From Aquanectria penicillioides (taxonomy: Eukaryota > Ascomycota > Sordariomycetes > Hypocreales > Nectriaceae), in contig PYIU01000006.1 of the NCBI GenBank assembly GCA_003415625.1, positions 3,844,001-3,908,000 on the forward strand: 64,000 bases of DNA, given 5' to 3'. Below, piece by piece: positions 1 to 9,995 of this stretch (position 1 is its first letter; every line of letters begins with the position of its first letter). The notes beneath the pieces are model-generated. The model saw nothing but the letters and a program-made list of their open reading frames with translations. It was not told the origin of the DNA and searched no databases. The translations under genes and the position numbers were made by a program.

Positions 1-177
1 ACCGCCAACGGCAACACCTGCTCCAAGCCCATCCCTGTTACTATCCCGTCAGGATCTGTCTCCGCCACCGGCGGCTCGTACACTTCTGACGTGGTGGGCG
101 CCGAGCCCCCCATCCAGTGGGTGACTCTCAACGGAGCACCGGTCACTTTGACCTTGAGCACTCCCGTCAAGTTTTAA
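1..177 (+). CDS. 3' end of an unidentified gene (last 58 codons)
   Basis: The frame is open from the first base and ends at TAA 175-177, so the gene begins outside the window. The 58 visible residues are rich in Ser, Thr, Gly and Pro, contain a single Cys near the start and finish with beta-strand-like alternation (segments VTIPSGSVSATGGSY and GAPVTLTLSTPVKF). The codons are GC-rich with C in third position, unlike the AT-richer DNA that follows, which supports real coding. The composition resembles the C-terminal beta-rich part of a secreted fungal protein such as a carbohydrate-active enzyme. That is only an impression: there is no diagnostic motif and the family cannot be named. Confidence 0.6.
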   Translation, partial: TANGNTCSKPIPVTIPSGSVSATGGSYTSDVVGAEPPIQWVTLNGAPVTLTLSTPVKF

Positions 178-1474
178 TTTCTGCGTAATGGGGAAATTGT
201 CAATGTACATTATGTGACCACATAGCTACGCATGGTTCCCTTTCGAGTTTAAAAATGTAGCTACAGGCATCTAAATATTGGGTTAATACATTAGTTTTGA
301 AGCGAATGATCACTTCCTCGGAATGCCTCTGTTGTAGTGTTGACGGTGAAGTGAATACTCCATAAATCCAAGTTGGTGAAGTCTCATGAATATATGAAAG
401 AGTTGAAATCATGGTGAATGATGTCCAAGCAGTTTACATGAGCGCTTTATCCGGCAGGATTGAGTCAATGGACAACACCATCTGCTGTACCCAACAAGCT
501 CGGACAATTTCGGCGTAGAAGAAGTCTCCAGCCCAGTGGCCCTAACACGTTCCACATACTAAAATGGGGAAAATTATGCCCGTGAGGATAAATTATTTCA
601 TGTATTTTTTATGTTGCCACATGGAAATCGGGTCTGCCTCAAGGTCTGTCACGTCGGAGCGGGCAATGCGTTTTGGATCTTTCTTGAAGATGACCCAAAG
701 GATATGAGAATGGAGAAATCCCAAATCCACTGGGTGAGGATTTTTTTCAGCACCGCAGCACCAACGCCGATAGTGGCAAGAAGGTACCTTAAACCGAAGG
801 TTGCCTTGTATGCTCTATGTGACTAAAGTCTATGGTATCCTGTAAATGCTAAGGTTATTAACATTCGGCTTTCATGCGCTGCCATTTCTTACATTAGCAA
901 ACTCCAAGGCTAGTTAGGAGAGCACAAAAATATCCAAATATAGCTGGAAAAATATCCAAATATAGCCGTTTTTAGTTGAATGGAGACCCAATAGGTTAAG
1001 ATAAGCCCAAAAGATGGCATGAGGACGACGAAATATTCTGCTTTTTTGACTTGGCTCGTTGTTTGCGCCATCTAAAGCGATAACATTGACCAACAATGGT
1101 GCTTTGGCTTCACCCGAGGCTACACAATATGTTCTTTTCGTAAATCGGACCAGACCACACTGCACTCGAGGAGGGTTTGAGAATAAGGTATCATTGCGAC
1201 CACTGCAATGATACAACGGGGCCTGGTGTTCAGGGTCTTAGCAAATATGTTTCACTGAATCTGCTTTTTATGACATTCACTTGCGAAGATGCACACGAAA
1301 GGTGAAACGAATAAGCATGCCTCATAAGCAACAACTCCAAGTATCGTCGAAGTGTCACTGTTCGATACATCAGCTTGGGTTCAATTATTTTTTCCGCAAT
1401 CTTGATGAGATTGAAAAAAAGTACTAGTTTAAAAGAGCACTCACCGGTTCCTACGGGTGTTGTGGAATACTTGG
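178..1474. other. Intergenic region, no supported gene
   Basis: Only short open frames of up to about 100 codons occur here. None has fungal-like codon use or a recognisable domain. The stretch holds the 22-nt duplicated unit listed separately near 926-966. Confidence 0.5.
926..966. repeat. Two-copy 22-nt tandem repeat
   Basis: A 19-nt AT-rich unit (aaaaatatccaaatatagc) occurs twice, at 926-944 and 948-966, separated by tgg. The copies are identical, so the duplication looks recent. No function is evident. Confidence 0.7.
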
Positions 1475-2614
1475 CTACTTAGTCCGATACTTATAACCAT
1501 AAAAGGGAAGCAACAAAAAAGGGAAGCAACAAAAAAGGGAAGCAACAAAAAAGGGAAGCAACAAAAAAGGGAAGCAACAAAAAAGGGAAAGGAAATGAAT
1601 TGCCGTGGTATTCTGAGGTGCGCTAGGTGTTGGTTGAAATGGAGACGATATGTAGGAGCGAGCAGGACTATATCGCCGTGTCTCTTCACTATTGCTACGA
1701 GATGTATAGCGCGGCGTAGTCTTAACGGGTGCGGGCACAGGAACAGACTCGGGCTCAGGAAGCCTCCACCGATTAGACTCATTGTCGGTATTCGATAAAG
1801 CAACGGACGGCGTTCTTGCTGTTGAGGTGGTCCGGAGTGGACTTGTACGACTTTCAAATCTCGGAGCGGTGTTGTATCGTCTTGTGCGGTTTTTGGGTCT
1901 CGAGGAGGTCCTGCCTGGCCTTGTATCGCTTTGGGAGGTCGCGTTCATGTTCGCGTCAACTTCTCGCCGCCAGCTCTCAATGAGGAAGTTACGAGTTGTT
2001 GCGGCCGTTCATAGTTCGTGACTCTAGCTTGGGCGGCTGGTACGGCTGCGAGCCTGGTGCTCTAATGGAATATCACCGCGGGTTTCACTGTTGATATTCT
2101 CGCCGGGGCTGTTGTTCCTCCAGTCTCGGAATTCCTCATCTACCCTGCGCTGTTCTTCTTGAGCCTCGCGTATCGTCTCAAGGGCTTCAGCGATAGATCT
2201 TCCTCGCATCAGGGCCAAGTTTTGCATGACCATCAGCAGAGATGCCATGTGGAATTGGAGGCGGAGGTAATCAACTCGGTGAGAGAATCGGAAGTTTTGG
2301 AAAGGAGTCCTAAAAGGACGACCGACTGAGTGACTGTGTAACTGCTGTTGTAGTTCTTGCGTGCTATTCCCGACGCCGTCGACGGTATCTTGGATAACCT
2401 GGATCTGATTTTGCGTCATGGTACTGCCCATGGCCAGGTCGGAAAACTGTGCCCATTCATCTCTCCATTGCTCTAACACGGTAACAGTCAGTAGCAGGTC
2501 ACTTTCAAACTCTCTAAATTGAGCTGGCGCGTTTTTGATTTTGCCGACCAAATTTGTAGTCAACTGTAGGACAAGGATGATGTCTCCCGCGGAGAAGCCG
2601 AAAGTAAGGACCAT
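1475..2614 (-). CDS. Helical N-terminal-domain protein with minisatellite-encoded hydrophobic tail (interrupted or spliced)
   Basis: The ATG at 2614 opens MVLTFGFSAGDIILVLQL, followed by about 180 mostly helical residues. This resembles the helical N-terminal domain that precedes NACHT/STAND modules in many fungal proteins; the match is from memory and weak. The frame meets TAG at 2024-2026 and TGA at 2009-2011. It then reopens in the same frame through a Ser/Pro/Arg-rich disordered stretch to a stop at 1475-1477. An intron with a length divisible by three between roughly 2070 and 1960 would rejoin the halves; otherwise the gene is broken. The last about 40 residues are read from a 16-bp minisatellite and are Phe/Leu/Cys-rich and strongly hydrophobic, ending in YGYKYRTK. 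No NACHT or repeat domain follows. An in-frame start further upstream (2743) is possible, but 2614 fits the domain. Confidence 0.5.
1501..1590. repeat. 16-bp minisatellite (about 5.3 copies)
   Basis: The unit gggaagcaacaaaaaa repeats with exact 16-nt period from 1505 to about 1590, five full copies and a partial one, all identical. Since 16 is not a multiple of three, the minus-strand translation cycles through all three frames and gives a 16-residue hydrophobic repeat at the end of the gene at 1475-2614. Copy number is likely to vary between strains. Confidence 0.9.
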
Positions 2615-3612
2615 CTCCTTGTTGTTGAAGCCAAGTCTTGGCCTACTAAAAATGCAATATCGCGAGGAGCTTGAATGGGGCAGCAGATGGTGTTTTCCTT
2701 TTGTTGATTTATCTCGGAGACACGTAAAAAGCTCGTTTCGCAAATGCAGCCTCGCGTTATTTTAGCCGCCAAGGTAATGGCCACCAGGTCGCAAGGCAGA
2801 TTGGGATACTTGCAGATTAACCGGATTACGGTAGGTACTCCTGCGAGAAGATCAGGGCCTAAGTCGGGATGAGATAAGGCAACCAAGAGCAACGTGAGAG
2901 TCCTACGACAGATTGGAATCTTGACTCTCCGGGGGCAGTGCGGCCCTGAGCTTCCTCTCGCCTGTTATCTTCCTGGACGGATGCGATTTCATCCAACCGG
3001 AGGCACACAAGGCCAAAATTGAATATCCCCTCTGCCAAGATGATGCATCAAGATAAAGGCTCTAGTTTTAGCGTATACATCACGGCCTGATCCTTCATTC
3101 GCGATTGATTCTGTCCTCGGTTTTGAGTTCGTACGAAGTCTTTAGTCCTTATCAAACACGAAACCAGTAGGGTGGCATCGAATTTAGTGCTTATTGTGCC
3201 CGTGAGAAGCTGTGGCTGGGCCAATGTTGGATGGCAGCCTCATCTTCCACAGTCAATTGGAACATCCATGAAACGCTACGCGCCCTCTCGGCGCTTCCCT
3301 GTCTGCAGACCCTTAGTAGCGCCTCATAGTCGCTCTCAAGGCTATTGACTGCCAGGTAGGGCAGCACGCTCGTCTATCCACTAAGGAGAAGTGAAAATGC
3401 TGTTGCAGTGCAATACAAGTTCCCGATGTTGTTTCAGCGGGACTACCCGATTCGCTTGGTCATGAACAGCCGGCAAATCGGCAAAAATAGATGTCGAAAC
3501 AACAAAAGAGAAGTTAAATACATCACTCAAATGTATCCACAAAATCTATTATCTACTAGTCTATTGTATGCCCTCTTCACCATCATCCTCCAAATATAGA
3601 ATTAACCCAGGT
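2615..3612. other. Intergenic region
   Basis: This spacer separates the helical-domain gene from the 3' end of the MFS gene. Short frames here lack domain or codon support, and no repeats or RNA genes were seen. Confidence 0.5.
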
Positions 3613-5712
3613 TCAAACCTCAACTTTTTCGGCCTCGTTCTTCGTCCTCACATCTGTCCAGCCCATCCCAAAAGCTGTAAAAAATGCTGCAATAGCAAGC
3701 CCAGTCATTAAGTACATAACACCACTGAAGCTGGCCGCGTACGCGTCCAAAATTGCTGCTAGTTCAGCGCTTCCAGCTGGTGCCAAGGCTCGAACCGCGT
3801 CGGCGCTGCCGCCCGCTGCGATCGCTGCTTCAGGACTGACCGATGGTACGTGGGCAGTGATTTCGGATTCGAGTTTTGTTTGGAAGATTGTGTTTGCAAT
3901 TGTGACAAAAACCGCGCTTAAGAAATTTTGGACGAATACGAGAATACTGTTGCCAACTGCGACTTGGGAGCGCGGGAGAAAATGCTGGATTGCGACGACA
4001 CCCTGTCAAGCTTTCTGTTAGTGTCACGGGGTCTATCAAATGATTTAAAAGGACGGTCTCACAATCTGGATTCCACAGCCTCGAATTCCAAAGACTATCT
4101 GGGTTCCTATGATCTCTCCAAGTTTGGTCGATGAGGACCAAGTAGAGATGAGGCCGGAACCGACGGCTGCACCGACAGCAGCGAACAACGCCCACGGGGT
4201 ATAATATCCGAGCTTTGTGACTACATGTTGTCAGCAACTAGGTCGGTAATTATTCAAACATGAAGACCATACCTAGACCGCCCGATATCAAGATGAATAT
4301 AATTTGCGACAGAATCGAGCCTAGCATATACACACCACTCATCGTAGGCGAAAGGCCTTTGATGGACTGGAAGTAAATGGGCATGAAGCTGGAACCGCAA
4401 ATCGTCGCCGTCATCAGAAACCCCATGTTCAGACAGCTGGCCCAAATCACCTTTTGCCGAATCATCCCAAGTGGCATCATGGCCTCGTCGCCCAGGTGAT
4501 GCTCCCAAAAGATAAACAAGACAAAAGTAACTCCAGACCCGCAGAACAGGCCGATTACTTCTGACGAGCTCCAGCTATAGCTTGAGGAACCAAACTGGAG
4601 GGCCAGAAGAAGCATGATGGCAGCGGGGGCGAACATGGCGAAGCCCACAAGGTCAAAGACGGGTAGGAGTCGACGGAGCATAGCAAGGGATACGGGGGAT
4701 TTGACTGTTTGGTCGGGAATGTGGATGAAGGTGAGGAAGAGGGCAGCGAGGCCACCCACTGGGAGATTGATGTAGAAGCCTACTAGAGTTAGTGATGAAA
4801 GCTGGCATGGAGGAAATACTTACACCATCTCCAACTGGCATGCTCGGTGAATATTCCTCCCAGGAGCGGGCCTAAAATGATGCCAATCTGGCTAACTGTG
4901 TTTCGTTGATTAGCTATTCCGTTAGTTACAAGATGTGTGGACAGGAACTTACTACCCATGGCAATGCCAGTGTACACTAGAGTATTCGTGTCAGCAAACG
5001 GCGATAAACACTGGGATCATCAGTTGTAATAAACATACTTGGACGCTTTTCTGCCGAAAATGAACCGACTAGCACAGTCAACGTTCCATTTGAGAGACCC
5101 GAACATCCCAGTCCAGCCACGGCACGTCCAATGATCAGCATGGCGGACGATGTCGCCGCGCCGCAGAGGACAGATCCGAGTTCGAAAATGAGGAAAAATA
5201 TCAAATAAGTCCACTAATTCTGTTAGCCAAGCTGTCCGCGTTCGAGAACTCGGATATTACTGCAAACCTTTGTGCTAAAGTATGTGTAAAACTTGCCCGT
5301 GAGAGGCTGGACCGTGGCTGCAGCGAGTTGATATGCACCTGCGTACCAGCCCACGTCCTCTAGCCGATGGAAGTCGCTAGTGATTTGAGGGATAGCCTAC
5401 ACATGTCAGAAAAACTTTACCATCGCTGATATCTTGCAGACTCACGGTACCAATGATGGCCATGTCGAGCATGGCAAGCAACATCACAACTGTTAGTCCG
5501 GTCATAAGCAGCGACAGCTTAAGGCCTGTAGCTGCTTTGGAAGCAGTGTCTTCTTCAGCCACTTCGTTTGTTTTCCTGTCCATTTCTTGTTTCTTGTAGG
5601 CAGGAGATGAGGAACCTGGCGGCGTCTTCTCGTCTGATGTTGGGGCTGTCACCGTGGTCTGGCTGCCACCAGCCAGGGACTGAGAAAAAGGTTGCTGGTC
5701 GGCAGTCGTCAT
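3613..5712 (-). CDS. MFS drug/toxin efflux transporter (14-helix DHA type)
   Basis: A proton-coupled plasma-membrane exporter, similar in pattern to the gliotoxin/aflatoxin/HC-toxin efflux pumps of fungi. I reconstruct eight exons: 5446-5712, 5268-5396, 5041-5213 (boundary 5039), 4956-4976, 4824-4895, 4273-4779, 4063-4220 and 3613-4002. They sum to 572 residues when the third exon ends at 5039. Helix 1 carries [11 protein letters not shown] followed by AIPQITSDF. Next come [11 protein letters not shown], a motif-A-like segment near the STK|WTY junction, and the motif-C-like [17 protein letters not shown] that marks DHA antiporters. The N-terminal about 65 residues are cytosolic and charged; the C-terminus ends in a Lys/Glu-rich tail. 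The Zn2Cys6 gene 650 bp upstream on the same strand is a candidate regulator. The frame is intact, including a 21-nt exon. Substrate unknown. Confidence 0.92.
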
Positions 5713-6361
5713 CGTTGGGCTGAGAGGGAACCAAATGCCAAGCTATTTGTTGAAGAGACTCATTCGAAAGCCCTTTGTTCAAAGTATTTAAAGAACAAAT
5801 GCTGACGGTCACGTTGTTTCGAATCGATCCCCTTATTGGTGGCGTCGGCGGGTTGCTGTACCTTCGTGTCTGAATCCCGTTCCATGATTATAGCGGTTTG
5901 AACCCAGGCCGTTCAAGCTCCAGACACTCGTACAATTTCAAACGTGGACTTCAAATATTCATTTCATTTTTAATCCCGTTTTGTTTATTCCTTTCCATTT
6001 CATTCATGCCCTTCCTAGTTTCTTTGCTGTTATAAACGCACCAGCAAAGGAAGACCGGGTTGTGGGTGAACAAGGCATGGTTGCCTAGTGAGCTGAATCC
6101 CGCCGCTCCTCAACTCCGCCGAAGGCGTCGTCCTAGAGTAACGTTGTCAGGAAATTCCCCGTGAGACCATTTGCATGCCATTTAATTAAACGTGTCATTT
6201 CAAATTATGTGTTACGCGTCAGCGTGTCAATAACCTGTTGTTTACACCGTTTTCATCCCTCTGAAATAATGTACAGACAATATGTAACTGATAAGGCCCA
6301 GAAATAAATACCACTAGCACCGTACATCGAATTTTTTCTTTACATCACAGGTATGTCTACT
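5713..6361. other. Promoter region of the MFS gene / 3' flank of the regulator
   Basis: This 650-bp spacer lies between the start of the MFS transporter and the end of the regulator, both on the minus strand. It is moderately AT-rich with no open frame of note. The MFS promoter must lie in its low-coordinate half. Confidence 0.6.
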
Positions 6362-8456
6362 CTAGTAGTGATCTGCCCAGGACGTAAAAAGCTCTGACAT
6401 CCAAACATCATCAGACATGTCCATTGTCATAAACTCAGTGGCCCCAACATCCACAGTCCCCAGCGCGAGAGCTTCGCCAGACTGGGTGCCAGTGCTAGCC
6501 GCCGCGTTGTAATCTACTAACGCCCTTCTCCAAGTCTGGGCAGCCCCTCTCAATGTTACCGCACAGTTTGTAAACAAATTTTCCCCGTCGCCTTGCAGCT
6601 GAGCTGCTTCGGGCACCAGGGCAATAAGCTCAGCTGCTCGTTCTAAGGTTTGCGGCAAGTCGACGGCGTTGTGAACTGCAGTACGGTCCCAAGCTGCATC
6701 TTCCATCATAGAAAGCCGATAGAGAATGTGCGTGCAGCGCCCAAAATAAAGCAGAATAGGCATGGATGCTCCAAACAGCTCCATTGGAGTGAAGCAAAAC
6801 CAATTCTCTATGCCCTGCTTCATGGACTGGATGCAGTTGTAAAAGCACTCAGCTCGCTCAAGGTCAGCCGTTCCAGGCATTTTACAAAAGCTATTTGTGC
6901 TGTGGATTCCCAGATGATTGATCATAGTGCGAATATCACTGAGATATGATCGAACAACCTCTGTTGCCAACATCAGCAATTCATTCTATTAACGTCACAG
7001 TAGCCATGAACCACGTACTATTTTCTAACATTGCTGGGCGGAGCGATTGCTCGATAGCCTCAAGGTTCGTAAGCAAAGCCTTAACATGTAATATTGGTGG
7101 AGCCTTGGGAGGTCCAGTTGTGTCGGTCTCGTAGAACCTCGCCAAGTCCACGTTGGTTACGTCATCGATGATCTTGGATATTCGAGCAATGGTCACGAGC
7201 ACCTCATCGCCGGGTGTCTCGGGAGCATGAGCAAGGTGTTTCAGACAATCCTCCATATGAGGGGTCCATCTCATTGCCTGGCATTTAAGAAATGCTGCGA
7301 CACTACCACGGCGTTAGACACGATGGCCGAGTTTAACAGGCCACATGAGTACTTACCTCGAAGATATCACAAAGGATGCCAAGATAGCTCGGCGTTCTTC
7401 ATTTGTGCGAAAGGTTTGTGGATCAAAATGCTTGATTGGGTGAGCAAACGAGTTGTACGACTCTGTTTCTTTGCATGGAGTCTCTTGTCCCGGTCGATCA
7501 AGGCGCAGGTCAAATACAAGTGATGCTACAAGGTTAGAATAAGCACACAGCATCTTCTTGCCTCTTCCATGGTCCATGGTCCTAGATTACACGTTAGTCG
7601 TCCGAGGGTTTTAACATGTATGATTCATCATGTAATTGCCTACCAAGTCAGATATGCGAGGAGCCCAAGTAAAAGATCCAAGCTGCGTTCTAGATCAACT
7701 AGCAAGCGGCGTGCCAGGATTTCCCTGACATTTCTTTCGAGCCTGTTTTTTTCTTGAACGGACTTGCAGCAGATGGATTTTATAGTGAGTGACAGAAATG
7801 GACGCTCACACTGCAGCTGAGAAGCACTATTGAAAAGGCACAGTTAGCAAAAGTCCCTTTTCTGCCGCGGCTCATTGACCTCGCATCCTAGCTCGCACTC
7901 ACGTTACTTCAGGTGGGATGTACATAAAAGGTAGCGCTTTTAGGTGGTAGGTTCGGAAAGTCATCAGGTCTTGCTCAGCTTGCGACTGTAATGGTTCTGC
8001 CGGAGGGGTCACAACTGAATATGACCCAATGGAGATTGAGGCACCAGATGATGTTCCGGGTTCGGGGGTAGCATGAACAAGGGAATCTCCCCCATTCGGC
8101 GGATTTCCGAGTGGTTGTCCAATAACGACGGCTGGAATAGCAGCATCGATCTCGGAGTTTTGTTGGTTGTTCTGAGAGGGTGTTGCGGGGCTTACACTTG
8201 CTTGCGATTTGAGCAACGTAACTAGATCATCGAGTTTCTCTTCTAGCCGAGCCGTCTTGGTGGCCGGTCTTCGAGCAACGCGTTTGCGAACAACCGCTGA
8301 CGCCTGACATTCTCTCTTTAGCCGGTGGCATCTCTCGCAACTATTGCTAGGCCCTCTCCCGATGCACCTGCACTTGGCTTTGGCGCAGCCCAAACACGCG
8401 TGGCCGTAAGGGGCAGATTCGCGGCCGGCGGGGTTCACGTCGACCGAAGACATCAC
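6362..8456 (-). CDS. Zn(II)2Cys6 transcription factor
   Basis: A nuclear DNA-binding regulator. The binuclear cluster lies at residues 21-50 with Cys 21, 24, 31, 40, 43 and 50 (spacing C-x2-C-x6-C-x8-C-x2-C-x6-C), followed by the basic stretch VRKRVARRPATK and a short helix (LEEKLDDLVTLLKSQ) that could dimerise. A Ser/Pro/Gln-rich linker leads to a helical C-terminal region typical of aflR-like or fungal-specific regulators. Reconstructed exons are 7903-8456, 7644-7826, 7357-7581, 6999-7302 and 6362-6958, giving 620 residues. The last intron (6959-6998) would be only 40 nt. Without it, a one-base frameshift is needed at the same place. The acidic end (TMDMSDDVW) may be an activation segment. 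It sits directly upstream of an MFS efflux gene on the same strand, so control of that pump is a reasonable inference. Confidence 0.88.
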
Positions 8457-9387
8457 CTAGCGAGTATTAGCATAGAATATTCTCATAGAAGGACAGTAAC
8501 AAAACTCGCAGTTGCTAGTTACCGCCTTGAGGGACGGAACGGGAATGGGACCGGGAATGCTGCGGGTGCTGAAGCAAAGGGCGGCGGGATTGCGATGTTG
8601 TTATACTGAATCCCGCCGTGGCCTTGATCCGTTGCTGTTTATAGCCTTAATTTCGCGCTAAACCCGAGGGATCGGCGGCATTAACGCAAAGTTTCTGCCG
8701 CTCCGTGCTAATCACGTGATTCTCTCTTCCGATCGAATCTCGATGGTCTAGCTAAAATCACTGGAGACGGTCGAGTATGAGGAGCGTGCGCTCTGGGCAA
8801 ACCGTGCATCAATATCATCAACTTGAATAGCCATATAAGTTGACCAGAGTTGGAACCCTTTCATGCCTCTTCTATCGAATATATATCATACTCCACAATA
8901 ATAAGCTAATTTATAACTCCGCCCTTAATAGATCGAGCCTCCGTTCTGCGGCTTCCCAGTCTCCGTATTCCAGATGGAATATCGCCATGCTCTATTGGGC
9001 GACGTGGGGCGGCATTCGCAATTTACTACTAAATGGGAGGGTTTGTACAACCAAGATGGAAGATGGCATCGGATATGGAAGAAGATCCCTGCTCTACCAA
9101 TAACTCCATTACCGAAAGTAGAGGGTTACCGTCTACGCTACTTTGTTTCCATCAAACCCCAACCCATTACAGCAAATTGACAGTCTGGACCCTTTGTCTT
9201 ATCATGCCATTTCTATTTTGCAACCTGTTGGCCCCAAGACGCCTGTGGATGTCCTACTGCGTCTCATTCGAATGAATGACCAGTGTAAATATGCAGGCTG
9301 GACATCTTGTAGCAACACAACGCATGAGAGTGTCTATCCCGTTCACTAATCTTCTGATGACGTGCACTTAACCAATCGTTGACTGAT
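8457..9387. other. Upstream region of the Zn2Cys6 gene
   Basis: Non-coding 0.9 kb between the regulator start and the MITE. It contains a perfect palindrome with an E-box (8710-8721). Several overlapping plus-strand frames at 8840-9349 lack domain or codon support. Confidence 0.5.
8710..8721. promoter_or_regulatory. 12-bp perfect palindrome containing a CACGTG E-box
   Basis: The sequence aatcacgtgatt is a perfect palindrome about 255 bp upstream of the Zn2Cys6 start codon. CACGTG is the core site of fungal bHLH proteins. Its location in a promoter makes it plausible, but a single site is weak evidence. Confidence 0.35.
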
Positions 9388-9389
9388 TA

Positions 9390-9879
9390 CCCGTTGGCAT
9401 TGTGGCCCAGCCGCCTACCAACCTCGTCCCAAGGTTGGTCCGGAAAACCTGTGTCAGCTGGGAAATTGTGTGTCACTTTTTAGGTGTAAAATGCGATTTT
9501 GAGCCTCTTATTCTGCCGCCAATATATATATATATATATAATCTTTAGAAAATAGATTTAGATTCCTTCCGTTTAGAGCTTTAAAATATATCTATATATA
9601 ATATTTAATAAAAATCTTAGAAAATTCATCTTTTTTAAGCCCTACTTTTCTAAAATTAAAAGAAAATTAAAAAATTAAAAGTACATTTTAAAGGTCTTAT
9701 TCTACTAAATTTAGGACTATTTTTTAAAGAATTTATATATCAAGATTAAAAGCAGGGCCAAGGGCTAAAAAGGACCATTTTACACCAAAAAAGTGACATG
9801 AAATTTCCCGGCTGACACAGGTTTTCCAGACCAACCTCGGGACGAGGTTGGTAGGCCGCTGGGCCGCAATGCCAACGGG
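9390..9879. mobile_element. 490-bp MITE with 104-bp terminal inverted repeats and TA target duplication
   Basis: The left arm 9390-9493 and the right arm 9776-9879 are inverted copies, about 91% identical by eye over 104 bp, starting CCCGTTGGCATTG. TA dinucleotides flank it at 9388-9389 and 9880-9881, the target duplication of Tc1/mariner/pogo-type elements. The core (9494-9775) is very AT-rich, with a TA microsatellite, and has no coding frame, so it is non-autonomous. Each arm also contains a smaller palindrome (accaacctcg...cgaggttggt, perfect in the right arm). The insertion lies 116 bp upstream of the next gene's start codon. Confidence 0.92.
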
Positions 9880-9995
9880 TACCTGGGGGCAGTGCATACT
9901 GCGAATGTGCAGTTTCACGATACCCAACCCTCATAAATTGCCTCTAGTCCCCAAACCCAGATCACCCGAGGTTCCCGATAACTCATCATTTGGAA

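Noticed and set aside
3613..8456. Secondary-metabolite gene cluster
   Set aside because: A pump and a regulator are present, but no core biosynthetic enzyme is visible anywhere in the window.
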